Origin: Condylostoma magnum
Lineage: Eukaryota > Ciliophora > Heterotrichea > Heterotrichida > Condylostomatidae
Direction: 5' to 3'
NCBI GenBank assembly: GCA_920105805.1
Contig: CAKKTI010000019.1
Coordinates: 53,190-117,189 of the forward strand
Length of the DNA: 64,000 nucleotides
Shown here one piece after another: positions 14,847-26,123 of the stretch. Every line of letters begins with the position of its first letter. Within the stretch, counting starts at the first letter, position 1. The notes beneath the pieces are model-generated. The model saw only the letters and a list, made by a program, of their open reading frames with translations. It was not told the DNA's origin and did no database searches. The translations under genes and the position numbers were made by a program.

Positions 14847-17336
14847 ATGGAAGAAGAATGGGAATTACTAGAACTAACAGGTCCCTCCAGATCCACTGTA
14901 ATTCATCCTCCAACAGATCGTTTAATTTAGTCCCTTGGGTCAATAGTGACAATATGGGATATTCACTCAGACAACAAAATAAACCTAAGGTGTCATGATG
15001 CACCAATAGGTGCATTAGCTCTATCCCATGACAACGAGTTCTTAATAACAATTGACTAGTCCTTATAACCGATGATTTGTGTATGGAGATGGAAGAATTT
15101 TGGACAGGAAGTTGTCAAATGGGCTCCTTTTAAGCCAAGAAGGTAACCTCCTGCAGTTAAATGCTGTATGGGCCAGCGGATGCTGGCCTTATTTGAAAAC
15201 GAGGCTGATGGAGGATACAGAATGAGTCTATGGGAGTGAAGAGCACCGGATTTAATTTTAATCTAAACTGAAGATTTAGAATAACGCAATCATATAGTCG
15301 CCGGGTATTTCTTAAGTGACAACTTGACTATGATGACAGCTGAGAAAAACTGTCTAAAACTATGAAAACTTGATAATCCTATCTCTATAGGAAAACGACT
15401 GCATTTAAAAACTGATGTTTTAGATGTAAAATATGCTAGCAATGTATCACTTTTTGTAGTTTTGTTTGAAACTGGAGTTGTGATGACTATTACTCATACT
15501 GGAAGATCCTTGTAATAGCTAGTGCATCCTTCTAGTTGTTTTACAGCTGTTGGATTATTCTAAGATTATATTTACTGTGGAACTAGAGAAGGGAGTGTTT
15601 CTATATACACAATTAGAACAAATAGATTATTCCGAGAAATACCGTCAATGCATTCATCCTCTATATAAAACTTGTATATAAACGGAGGAAACTTAATATA
15701 CGCAGAGTTTTTCGATGCAACAGTTTAAATTTCTAATATAACATCAGGCAAGGTGGTTAATTAAAACAGTGGACATACAGCAAGTATCAACACAGTGCGG
15801 TGGTTTTAAAGATTCAATTTCCTAAGCTCAGCTGAGGAAGAGTTTCTTTATGTATGGAAACAGGCTGGAAAGGGCTGGGAACTTTAAGCATTGGATGTTT
15901 CCAATGGTAAAGGCAATATATCAGCTCTTGCTGTACATCCCAAACGCGCTTTTGTGGCTTGTGGGTTTTCTAGAGGCTGTGTTAAGGTATTTGAGCTATC
16001 AGAAAGAACACGGATTCTGACTACTAGTTAACTTTCTGTAATGAAGGTTACATTTTTAGAATTCACACCGTCTGGACATTATTTAGCTGTCTCCTATGAG
16101 ACCGGTTAAGTTGTTCTGCTTGGATAGTACTATAACACTCCTCTGCTGTCTTTATCGGCTTAGTGAGGAAGTGGAATTGATTAATAAACTTCGTTTATTG
16201 AGTCTTAAACTGGGTAGGCTGGGTATTGGCTAAAAGCTGCTAATTTGAGTGCTCCTGATTCTGTAGAAGTGCATATGTTTAGGGTCGAGGGGGAAGTTAT
16301 CCCTACTTCTAATTTTGTATTGTATGTTAAGGGAAGATGCACTGGGTTTGCGTTTCATGTGTCTGGGGAGTATTTGCTTGTTACTTCAGATGCCGGAGGT
16401 GTCTACTTATTCAGTGTAGAAAGTGGCTAGAGTATAGGAATAATTGAAATAGAGCAGCAAGCAATAGGATGTATACTAGATTCCTCAGGGCTTTATGTTG
16501 GAATCATGCTTCCTAGTAAGGAGCGTAAGTACTCTAGATTTTAGTTATATGAAATAGGAACAGCTAGAAGAGCAACTGAGCTGTCTAGACTAGAAAACTG
16601 TATGCAAACCAATGCTTTAAGTTTCTCCAGTGACGGAAGATTCATGATTATAGGAGGAGACAAAGGAATTCTATCAGTATGGAAACTTCCAGCATCTATA
16701 GTCAATAATATGTACAATATGCTAGAAAACCTGTAAAAGAACCCTGAATACTGGCTAATGTTTCCTATAACACTTCCAAAACGTGAAATAGAGATTCCCC
16801 CAGAAACAGTTCAGTAAAACTCAGTTAGAAAAGTTACAGAAGCTCCAGTAGTTGAAGATTTTCGTAGAGGAAGTGGTGGATTTGCGGATTCAGTAGTTTC
16901 TTTCGTTAGAAGACCTCAGTAATCCCTGAGACAAGCCGAGTAGTTTTATACTGGACAAGGCTAGGACGTTGTTTCCTTTACTTAGCAGTATAATCCATCA
17001 GCTCAGTACACCCAGCATCCTATTTCTGACCCTAATTTTAAAAACAGAAGTATAAAGACATTATAACCCAGAGTGCCCAGACAAGATGCAAGCATAACCA
17101 GGTCCTAAGTGCCAACGCTTAATATAGGAACAAACAGCCAATAAATGAACGCGCCTGTAGTCATGAAAATGAATAAGAGATACCCAGAGCCAGATAATAT
17201 AGACATTGAGTGCGAAGAGCCTATCCTATACCCTGCGTCTAGACTATATGAGCTAAGTGACAAAAATGAATCTGCATATGAAGTTGAGAAAGCATATAGA
17301 GAAATGGACATGTTTCCTTAGTTAATAGATATTTAA
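14847..17336 (+). CDS. WD40-repeat protein, 829 aa
   Basis: Multiple WD40 blades are visible: SIVTIWDIHSDNK, SLWEWRAPD with Trp from TGA, GKVVNQNSGHTASINTVRWF, EFLYVWKQAGKGWE and KGILSVWKLP. Arrangement as two beta-propellers resembles large WD proteins of the MAPKBP1/WDR type, but I cannot assign an orthologue. The C-terminal 250 residues are low complexity (Gln, Pro, Arg). The last coding block is SRLYELSDKNESAYEVEKAYREMDMFPQ. The stop is TAA 17334-17336, only six nt before the next gene, which is in the same frame; TAG 17319-17321 is an alternative. It starts 127 nt after the tRNA. Confidence 0.8.
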
Positions 17337-17342
17337 TATAAA

Positions 17343-18386
17343 ATGCTTTCTCAGGTTAAAAGGATTTCACGGCTGATAACAACAACCTACCCTCCAGTCC
17401 CAGGGGACTCAAGAACTTAAAAAATTGCTTTAATTCCTGGCCATGGCATGTGGCCGACTGTATGTGAGTCAGTAGTTGATGTATTTTCTGCAATAAATGC
17501 TCCAGTTGAATGGAAACTTTTCGAGCATATTGACCCGTATAATGATTCTGATATATAATCTGTTTTAGAGTGCAGAGCTGGTATAAAAGGAATGGTTTTT
17601 AACTCCTCTGGTGATGCTAGACAGTCCCCTAATATAGTGTTCCGGAAAAAGCTTAAAGTATACGCTGATGTAATACATGCATATAATATACAAGGGTTGA
17701 AGTCCATTCATGAAAACGTTAATGTAGTTATCATTAGAGAGAATATGGAAGGAGAGTACAGTGGGTTAGAACATGAGGTTTATCCTGGGGTAGTTGAAAG
17801 TATTAAGGTAACAACTGCTAAGGCTAGTGAAAAGATTGCTTAATATGCGTTTGAGTTTGCTTTGATGAACAATAGAAAGAAGGTAACTGCAGTGCATAAG
17901 GCTAATATAATGAAGATGGTAGATGGGGAGTTTTTAAAGGCTGTGAGGAAGATTTCACTTAATTATCCATAGATTAGGTATGAGGAGATGATTATTGATA
18001 ATGCTAGTATGTAAATGGTATCTAATCCTTGGTAATTTGACGTTATTGTACTTCCAAATCTATATGGATCTATAATGGCCAATATAGCAAGCTCATTAGT
18101 AGGAGGGCCTGGAATTGCACCGGGGGTAAACATAGGGAAAAACTTTTCATTGTTTGAGTAAGGTGCAAGACATTTAGGTATGGATTTAAAGCAAGCTGCT
18201 AATCCTACTGCTACTTTATTATCTTCTAGTCTAATGTTATGGCATCTTGGATTACCTAATTTTGCAAGGAGATTGTAAGAAGCGGTGCATAGAACTATAA
18301 AAAGCGGAAAGAATTTAACCCCTGATATGGGAGGAAGTGCTGGAACAAGAGAATATACAAAAGAGATAATATCAAATTTGGAATAG
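17343..18386 (+). CDS. mitochondrial NAD-dependent isocitrate dehydrogenase subunit
   Basis: 347 residues. The N-terminus MLSQVKRISRLITTTYPPV is a basic, Ser/Thr-rich presequence for mitochondria. The body has the decarboxylating dehydrogenase hallmarks: [68 protein letters not shown] and GGSAGTREYTKEI. It oxidises isocitrate to 2-oxoglutarate in the TCA cycle, normally in a hetero-oligomer. The family RENTEGEYSG has Met instead of Thr here. TAA encodes Gln in NPWQFD and in MQMV. The length fits IDH3-type subunits. The stop is TAG 18384-18386 or TAG 18393-18395. Confidence 0.93.
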
Positions 18387-18424
18387 TTTAGGTAGATTGG
18401 AGTTAATCAAAATTAGTCAAATTA

Positions 18425-20533
18425 TCAACTATCTGGGACTTTAACTTCTTCAACTGACTGTTCTTTGTTTTCCTCAACTGGCTCTTCCTTAGCCTCCTCA
18501 ACTGGCTGTTCTTTGTTTTCCTCAACTGGCTCCTCCTTAACTTCTTCAACTGGCTCCTCCTTAGCTTCTTCAACTGGTTCCTCCTTAGCCTCCTCAACTG
18601 GTTCCTCCTTAGCTTCTTCCACTGGCTCTTACTTAGTTTCCTCAACTGGTTCTTACTTAATTTCCTCAGCAGGAGGAGTAGGTTCCCTTGGAGGAGGAGT
18701 AGGTTCCCTTGGAGGAGGAGTAGGTTCCCTTGGAGGAGGAGTAGGTTCCCTTGGAGGAGGAGTAGGTTCCCTTGGAGGTGGAGTAGGTTATTTTAGAGGT
18801 GGAGTAGGCTCTCTCGGAGGTTCTTTAAACTCATCCTAAGCTCCAACCTTCTAGAAAAAGTTTTCTTCTAACTCCCTTAGCTACTCTCTATGTTTTTCCT
18901 CATTCCTCTCAACTTTCTTCTCTTCAACCCTAGCAGATTTCTTAGCTTCACTTTACCTCTTAGCGGCCATTAAATTCTTCTCCTTATTAAACTCTCTTTC
19001 AAACGTGTTTTTAATAGCTTATCTTTCATTAGTCTGCAAATCAGCTAAACTGTCACATAGCTCAATCAAGGTAACAGTCCCCTCAGCATCCCCTACAGCT
19101 ACTAATGACCCATATTTCCCTGCATTGGGCTGATTCTAAACGCTTAAGCAAGTCAACATAGAGTCTCCTACTTTATGTGAAAAAGCAATTTCATTTTGTC
19201 TATAATGGAAGTCCCATACATGCAGCCATCCGTCCATTTGGGTCACAAAGAAGACTCCGGGCCTAGTAGGGCTCCAACACCCATCGGTTAAGTAAGTATC
19301 ATGGTATCTTGTTGTCATAATCGGAGTTCTGATATCCTCATACCAGATCTTAGCAGTCCAGTCTCCCACTGTCAGGAAACACTTAGCTTCTTCCCAGTTT
19401 CTCTAACAAGCGTATACCGGCCCATGATGCTTTCCTCCTTCTAACCCGAATCGACCGTTTATGTCTACTGATCTTTGTGGCTTTTTGTTAGCCAGTACAA
19501 GAATGCCGGACTCTGTCCCGGCAAGGAATTTCGTAGCTCCTGCGTCTGGGTTATATTCTAAACATGTTGATCCAAGCACTTTCTCATTACCATTTTCATC
19601 CGGAATTCCACTAGTAACTATTAACTACTCCGTGGGTTCTGTTTATTTTCTGAAATCCCACCACATAAGCTTGCCATCTGTACTACAAGATGCAAACTCA
19701 CTACCTGTTTTCCCATGCAGCCAGAATATATCGTAAACTGGCTCATGATGCGACTTTTCTATCTATGTGGACCATATGAGAGGCTTGTCCTCTCTCAAAT
19801 CCCATATGTTGATCAGTCCATTATAACTCCCACCACATAAAATCTCAGAGTTTTTATTATTGAACGCTATAGAACATAGAGGACTAGGCGGTTTCAACGT
19901 CCTAAGTGCATGATTAGGTGTAGAAGTGTCCCATATATACGACTCAACTGGCATTTTTTCCGCCATTCTCTAAAACCTGAGCACACTATACGCCACAGCT
20001 AGCCTATTCCCAGGTCCTTCCGGATGCCATGCAATTTTACTTATACTTCTCTTATGATCATTAGGATCTTTAAACAACATAAGCGTCCTGGAACTTAAAG
20101 TCTCTGTACTATGATCCACAGTCTCCCCTAAAAAGTACTCCTCAAACATATCAATCTGATTATTCTACTTAACAGCTTCCTAAGTCATCTCAGCTAGTCT
20201 TTTAACAGCTGCAGCTAATAAACTGTCCTTTAAATGCCGCGTCCTCCACTTAGCTGTCTCTGTAGTCTCCGTGTAATCAATGTCCTTGGGCCATCCTCCC
20301 TCCTCGTGTTTCATTCCTTTGCTGGAAGTCACTACTCTTTCTGTATTGACTGAGTGTTGTGAGTACCTGGGTATATTGTCTAGCACTATATGCGTAGGGT
20401 TTTAGTATATATACTCCTTTTTAAGAGCATGATTGCTTGCGTGGTATCCCAGAGATTTTAGCTCAGAGTCCTCAAATTGAGGAGGACGTTCAAATTCTTT
20501 ACGTTGACGGTGATAGCGGAAAGGCTCTACCAT
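18425..20533 (-). CDS. DNAI2: axonemal outer-arm dynein intermediate chain, DNAI2 type
   Basis: 702 residues. The N-terminal third ([33 protein letters not shown]-like repeats) and the WD40 region match the IC69/DNAI2 family: [87 protein letters not shown]. It anchors outer dynein arms and heavy chains in the ciliary axoneme. After the propeller there is a charged helical region and then two tandem-repeat tails, REPTPPP and EEPVEEAK, unusual for the family. The stop is the TGA of a tandem TGA-TAA (18422-18427). It converges on the isocitrate dehydrogenase gene. Confidence 0.92.
18441..18668 (-). repeat. 24-bp coding tandem repeat (EEPVEEAK tail of DNAI2)
   Basis: Nine copies of an imperfect 24-bp unit, spaced exactly 24 nt (core caactgg on the plus strand at about 18450, 18475, 18499 and so on). 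Each encodes EEPVEEAK with variants such as ENKEQ and ETKQ. The length is likely polymorphic. Confidence 0.9.
18669..18825 (-). repeat. 21-bp coding tandem repeat (REPTPPP tail of DNAI2)
   Basis: Five near-identical 21-bp units (core ggttccctt at about 18681, 18702, 18723, 18744 and 18765), then two degenerate units. On the minus strand they encode a proline-rich REPTPPP heptad between the propeller and the EEPVEEAK tail. Confidence 0.9.
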
Positions 20534-20603
20534 TTTATTATAACTGTCTAGGAAAACACTTTGTTTTGGAAATTAGTATTAATATCACGTAATTTAGTAA
20601 TTT

Positions 20604-20990
20604 TCAAGGTTTGTTGGAATAGGGGATTTCACAATACTCTTACTCTGGTTTTAAAACGTTTATGGCTAGCTTTGCTAGAGTACCCCGGAATGTATTAGAT
20701 TTTTTGAGATTGTTGGCAAATTTTGGACAGATATCTGTAATACTGTTCATGTTTCTAAAGCAGTGCTTTATTGCAGCTTCGAAAGACACTTCTGGGTCTT
20801 AATCTATGCCAGAATTTTCATGTGAACGGGATGGCTCAAGGGATGTTTCTAGATTCTGGGATTGTGTTGATAATTTGTTTACTGGGAGGTCTTATAAATT
20901 GATTTCATAATAATCGTCTAGTAAATCGGAATATTAAGCTGAAGAACTCAGCTTTTTGTTGCACTGATTATTTTGTGTACAGGATTGCAT
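20604..20990 (-). CDS. hypothetical protein, 128 aa
   Basis: The frame from MQSCTQNNQCNKK reads as a soluble acidic/polar protein (YSDLLDDYYEIN, EPSRSHENSGIDQDPEVSFEAAIKHCF in short blocks) with a more basic C-terminus. No TGA occurs until 20604-20606, taken as the stop; reading on would add about 20 residues. It lies 70 nt upstream of the DNAI2 start on the same strand. No family recognised. Confidence 0.5.
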
Positions 20991-21123
20991 TATTTTTGTT
21001 AGTTAAAAGGTAATAGATTTATATGGATATAAAGGGTTTTAGTCAGAGGGGAGTAGTAAGGCTTATTGTGAGATAATAAGTAGTTATATTTATCGCAGCA
21101 AATAGATTTTTAGAATTTCTGCA

Positions 21124-21417
21124 TTATTTATTATAGTGAGGTTTGGTTTCAGGTTTAAATGTTTAATAAACTAGTATAAATTGCTACTGTCTTTAAGCTA
21201 TTGCTGATTGGTTGATATCTAGCTTTGTATATAGAAAATCGATTATTTCGTCAATTGCTAGTTTATCTTTTATAAAGGTCTTTATCATAGTAATATATAT
21301 TTAACTAGTGCTTTCTTTGATTATTAAATTTAAGAGTTTTAGATTTCTGATCAAGCTAACAAACAGAAATATACTAGTATTTATATGTATTTGAATTAGA
21401 TAGTATGCAGTTTGCAT
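21124..21417 (-). CDS. small hypothetical protein, 97 aa
   Basis: The frame from MQTAYYLIQIH has a hydrophobic segment (SIFLFVSLI) near the N-terminus, then KTFIKDKLAIDEIIDFLYTKLD and a Gln-rich stretch, ending at TAA 21124-21126. A start at the internal ATG 21288 would give 54 residues without the hydrophobic part. Residue mix is gene-like and there is no in-frame TGA, but no family is recognised. Confidence 0.35.
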
Positions 21418-21617
21418 TTATTAAGTAAAATAAGTTGATTGACTAGATTACTACTATCCACGTATAAATTAAGCAAGAATTTCTACATCCTTAAATATTA
21501 TGAATTTAATTCTTTTGCAGTATATTAATAATTTAAAAGCTCTTAAAGTCAACTTAATTAGTATCCTTTACTATTTAAATCACTGATATCAATCCATATT
21601 TTAATAATAATTACTAA

Positions 21618-23045
21618 CTAAACAACATTTGCGTCACACTCAGGACATACTTCGTTTGATAATAAATACTCTTCAATACACTAAATGTGATAAAAGTGAC
21701 TACAATTTGTCAAAAGTTTAATGAGATCTTCTGGTTGAATTGCCGTTTCACATAAGCCACAAAAGCCTTACTCCGTAGCTTAATCAACTGGAAGAGCTTC
21801 AATAGTCTCGACTGATAATCCTTGAGACCTTGATCTATCAGAAATGTCAGGTTCTTATATACCTTAGAATACCAGATGGAACCTTCCTAAAATTCCAGAG
21901 TTGTTCTCTATTTGCTCTAATTCTTATTACAATTAATTCACCTTACGTCGGGCTCTTTCAGCTTTTAATTACACAACTTAAAAACTTTCCTTTCTTTCTC
22001 TATACGTCCTTCTTAGATGATTATAATACTCTTAATCTTACTGTATATTTTATTTAAACTATTCAATCTGTTCTTTGATTTTTTAATTTTCTTCATCTAA
22101 ATTACTTTAGCTATTGACCGAGGTTAATTACCTTTCATGCTTGTTGTTGCTTTATAACTTAGGATGCTTGCCAAATACTGGTGTTTATGGAGATCTGCCT
22201 TACTGCTATATATTTTGACGATTGTAAACACTTCCTTTAAAATTTCTAACTCTATATTTATTATTCATCTATATTTAATTATTAACCTATTTACTATTGA
22301 AATTCTTCTTTATATACCGCTCGTATCTCATAACCTTTTACTCACTAAGCATTAGTTTGTTTTTTAATGCTTTTATATTAATTTCAAGACTGGCAGAACT
22401 AGTAGGAAATTACTTTTATTTTAAAATCTCTATTTTTGCCTACTTAGAAACAATAGTAGCCTCTAACTCTCTTATGATAGTTTGGCTGTTTCTGAAACTA
22501 GATTCATTTTATTTTTTCTCGTTTTCATAGTATTTCAATTAGTCTTTTATAATTTCAAGTTTTTATCCTAACGACCTTACATCAGAATCCTTGATAAACT
22601 TTTGCTTAAGTAGCTATTTATGCTCATCATCCTTAGTCTTTTATTCCTGAGCAAACATCTCAATTAGTCCTTTTTTCTGCTAAACTAAAGTAGAGATTTA
22701 TTCCAATGACTCTGACAAAATTTCTTGTAATTACTCGATCTCCTAACTAGCTGAACTTTTAAACTAATCAAAATCATTAACCATAAGAACAGTTTTATCA
22801 GAGCTGTTCCTATTAGCCTGCATAGCCTTGTTCTTTTACTGTAGACTTTAATAATCTTTCAATAAATTTTAGTAATCCAACTCAACTTTTCTAATCTACA
22901 CTTGAATTCCATTATCCCTATTCCCACTGACAGTTCTTTTCCTTTACATTCCAGAAGTGGTGGTTTTGTTGAAATCATTACTATTTTTTATAGCTTAAAA
23001 CAACTGTTCTTACCTAACCCTACTATACTACCCTCTTATATTCAT
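21618..23045 (-). CDS. coiled-coil protein with C-terminal RING-H2-like finger
   Basis: 475 residues. Residues 60-400 are mostly Gln/Lys/Glu coiled coil. The C-terminus carries C-x2-C (CGLCE), then CSHFYHIQC and CPECD, which gives C-x2-C...C-x-H-x2-H-x2-C...C-x2-C, a RING-H2 arrangement typical of E3 ubiquitin ligases. The stop TAG 21618-21620 follows the finger by four residues. The ATG at 23045 lies 13 nt after the IFT56 stop on the same strand. Confidence 0.7.
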
Positions 23046-23058
23046 AAAAATTAATAAT

Positions 23059-24735
23059 CTAAATTTTAACGTTGTTTTCCTTGGCCCACTTCTTGATGAT
23101 TCTGATGATATACTCTACTTATGGACTATTAGTATTTCTAAGCAGTTCCACTGTATCTACTAGCCTTTCACTACTCTCCTTCCCAGCAACTACTAATTAA
23201 AACAGTCCAACAGCAGCACCTCTTTTCCCCTCCCAGAACTCCGGCTCAGGGTCCAACCTTTCCAATACATCAAAGGCTTTCACTGCATAGTAAAACTGCC
23301 CCATTCTATAACAATCATTAGCAATTAACTACAGTAGATTATACGACTCATTAGAGTTTTCCAAGTTGAAGTAAATACTCCACGCCATGCTAGGCTTTCC
23401 ATTCATTATATAACACCTGCATATCCAACTGAGATATGTATAATCCATCTTATACCTTTCATTTTATACCAAAGTAAGCGCCTCCTCAGCTTCTTTGAAC
23501 TCCCCAGCAGCTCCGCATGCTATTCCATAATTCCAGTTAAAATCGTCATCATTTGGAAAATAGGCCTTAATTGACCTCAAGTACACCAGAACATCCTCAA
23601 ATTACTGTAAAAGGAAAAAACACGATGCCATTGACTGTCGTCCTGGAATTGTGTCACACTCAGAGGCTGAGGCTCCTACTAATTAAAACAATTGCTAAGC
23701 CAGTCGCAATTGCTCACGATTTTCAGTTTCTTATCCGAGCATTGCGTGCACCACTCCTTTCAGTATATATTCTCGGGGGACTGTTGGCTCTACGTCTTTT
23801 ATTAGCTTATAAGCTTCGTTTACTTCCTCATTACGGAGATAGTAGATTACTAGGTTTAGACGGGCTTCCGGGATTATGTCTACTAATGGTGGCAACACTT
23901 GTAAAGCATTTTCACCACCTCGGAATACTACTAAATTGTGTTGAAGAAGCTCACTTTCTTAGAAGATATTCCCAGATTCAGCTGCTGTTGTTAGAACTTT
24001 TAATTCCTACTCTGCTGCTTTGCCGTTGAAAAGTTAGAATTAATTACACGCTTTTAGATTCAGGGCTATTATACTAGTTGGGTTCTGGCTTAAATATACA
24101 GATAGGATTTCATTAGATACTTCGAAGTAGTCTAATTTATAGTAACACAAAGCCACGTACACATTCAATGCATGGAATTCTCGGTTATCTAGTAGTAATT
24201 TCTTATATATATCGTTTGCCTCATCAAAATGACTTCTAAGATAATGAATAGCTGCCAAACACAACTAATCAGCTGTATTATCAGGCCTCAATTTGCTTAA
24301 ATAAATCATTAACTCATCTTCCTGGCCTCTCTTCAATGCAATATGAAACAGTAGTCTTACTTACAAATCACTCTCAGTAGCCTTAACTGCTTCATTATAC
24401 GCATCATCATACTGACACAGCGCATAAAAGCAGCATCCTTTATAAACATGCATATCATCATTATACCCAGTCTACCTCATCAACTCATCATACACATCAA
24501 TAGCCTTTTTATACTCTCCAGCATGAAACGCCGCATATGCCAGCCAAAGTAAAAGTTTTTCATCGCGGGCTGCAGATCTCTATATCTCCAGCAATGTCAT
24601 CGCCCCAGTAAAGTCCCTGTCTTCTATCATATCCTGCAACTTCGGTATTTTCTCCTCCCTTCTATTCTACACCACTTAGCTCGACTGCTATGTCTGCGCT
24701 TTTGCACGTTTCAGAGCGGATCCAGGTCGGTTCAT
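23059..24735 (-). CDS. IFT56: intraflagellar transport protein IFT56 (TTC26/DYF-13)
   Basis: 558 residues, close to the human orthologue length. TPR repeats run through the protein: [82 protein letters not shown]. The C-terminus [12 protein letters not shown] matches the conserved IFT56 end. As an IFT-B subunit it would carry ciliary motility cargo. TAA/TAG code for Gln at many sites. The stop is TAG 23059-23061. It is divergent from PP2C with 41 nt between start codons. Confidence 0.92.
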
Positions 24736-24776
24736 TTTTAAAATGTGGGGGGTTATTGGTTGATATAGTTTTAAAT
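24736..24776. promoter_or_regulatory. 41-nt divergent promoter, IFT56 / PP2C
   Basis: Only 41 nt separate the two start codons. The stretch has an internal G-run (tggggggtt) flanked by ttttaaaa and agttttaaat. Both promoters and both 5' UTRs must fit here or extend into coding sequence. Inference from position only. Confidence 0.5.
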
Positions 24777-26048
24777 ATGTAGGTAAGGACTCAAGGACAG
24801 CATAGAAGGAGGAATAGTAAGACAGGAACGCCTAAGTCAGGCAGTGGGAGGCGTAAGGTAGGAAATTCTCCGAGAAACTACTTGTAGGCTTACACTTAAA
24901 ACCTGTAAAAGCCTATAAGAAGTTTAAACTAGATCAGGCCTAAGACTATGAAGCTTAAACTTAGTAACCTGTAGCCGATTATACATACTAAGCAGAGTCC
25001 GAGGTAGTATTAGATGGGAAATGTACTGAAAGGGATTTATAATTCGTAGAATAGAGCTATTACTCCTAGAAGTAAAGGAGGACATAGGAGGATTGGGTCG
25101 ATTGGAATGCGATCACCTTCGAATTCTAAGCCGAGGCATGTAAGGACTGTGTCCATGGATGTTAAGAAGGTTAATAATCTTGTAAAGGACTATGGACATT
25201 TTACATAGAAGGGATTCATTCCTGGAAATCCTGAAAAAGTTAATCAAGATGCTTTTATTGAGTATCCTAGTATGGGGATTTACCCACACATAAGCTTTTT
25301 TGCTGTATGTGACGGACACGGGCTATACGGACATGATGTTTCAAGATTTGTGAAGTAAAGATTGCCTGTTATACTGATACAAGATAAGTATTTAAACACA
25401 TAGCCAAGTTTAAGCTTATATAATAGTATTTTAAGGTGCAATAAGGAACTGAATCAGTCTAATATAGACCTTAATTTCAGCGGAACTACTCTTATAACTG
25501 TATTACTGTTTCACAATACACTCTACTGTGCCAATGTAGGAGACTCCCGTGCTGTAATGGGAAGAGTGTCTAAGAAATCAAAATCAACTGTAAAGTCAGT
25601 ACCATTGTCTCGTGATCACAAGGCTGATGATGAGGATGAGTACTAAAGAATTACTTCTAATAATGGAAGAGTATAAGCTTATCTAGATGAGCATTCAAAT
25701 CCAATGGGGCCTGCTAGAGTTTGACTGTAAGACTAAGATATCCCTGGATTGGCTATGTCGAGAAGCATGGGAGATAATGTTGCTAAGTCCGTAGGTGTTA
25801 CTGCTGAGGCAGAGTTGCTGTAGTTAGAATTGAATTGTAGGGATAAGTTTATTATTATTGCTAGTGATGGGATTTTCGAGTTTATTAGTAATGAAGAAGC
25901 TGTTAAGATTGTAGAGGGGTATTGGAAGCAAAATAATCTTAAAGGAGCGTGCATGGCTCTGGCAAATGAAGCACATTTAAGGTGGACTACTGAAGAGGAG
26001 GTAATTGATGATATTACTTGTGTGATAGTGTTTTTAGATGTAAAATAA
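24777..26048 (+). CDS. PP2C-family Ser/Thr protein phosphatase
   Basis: 423 residues. The basic, Ser/Arg-rich N-terminus of about 120 residues is followed by the PPM fold: FFAVCDGHGLYGHDVS (metal-binding Asp-Gly-His), LNFSGTTLITVLL, CANVGDSRAVMG, LSRDHKADDEDE, GPARVWLQDQDIPGLAMSRS and ASDGIFEFIS, ending DDITCVIVFLD. It dephosphorylates Ser/Thr with Mg/Mn. The Trp of GPARVW is encoded by TGA (25722-25724). The stop is TAA 26046-26048, right at the family C-terminus; the frame would otherwise continue into the next gene. Confidence 0.93.
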
Positions 26049-26123
26049 GTTTAAATAGGTTAGTGTATGGTGGGTTAATATTGTTTTAGTTAAAATATAT
26101 TTTATTGACGTATAATATTAAAT

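Noticed and set aside
17417-17707. Minus-strand frame of 96 codons
   Set aside because: Antisense of the isocitrate dehydrogenase core.
18465-18839. Plus-strand open frame of 124 codons rich in Ser-Thr-Gly repeats
   Set aside because: It is the antisense of the DNAI2 repeat tail; the minus frame continues a secure WD40 dynein intermediate chain.
23571-24029. 152-codon plus-strand open frame, the longest in the standard code
   Set aside because: It lies antisense within IFT56, whose TPR sequence runs without a break on the minus strand.
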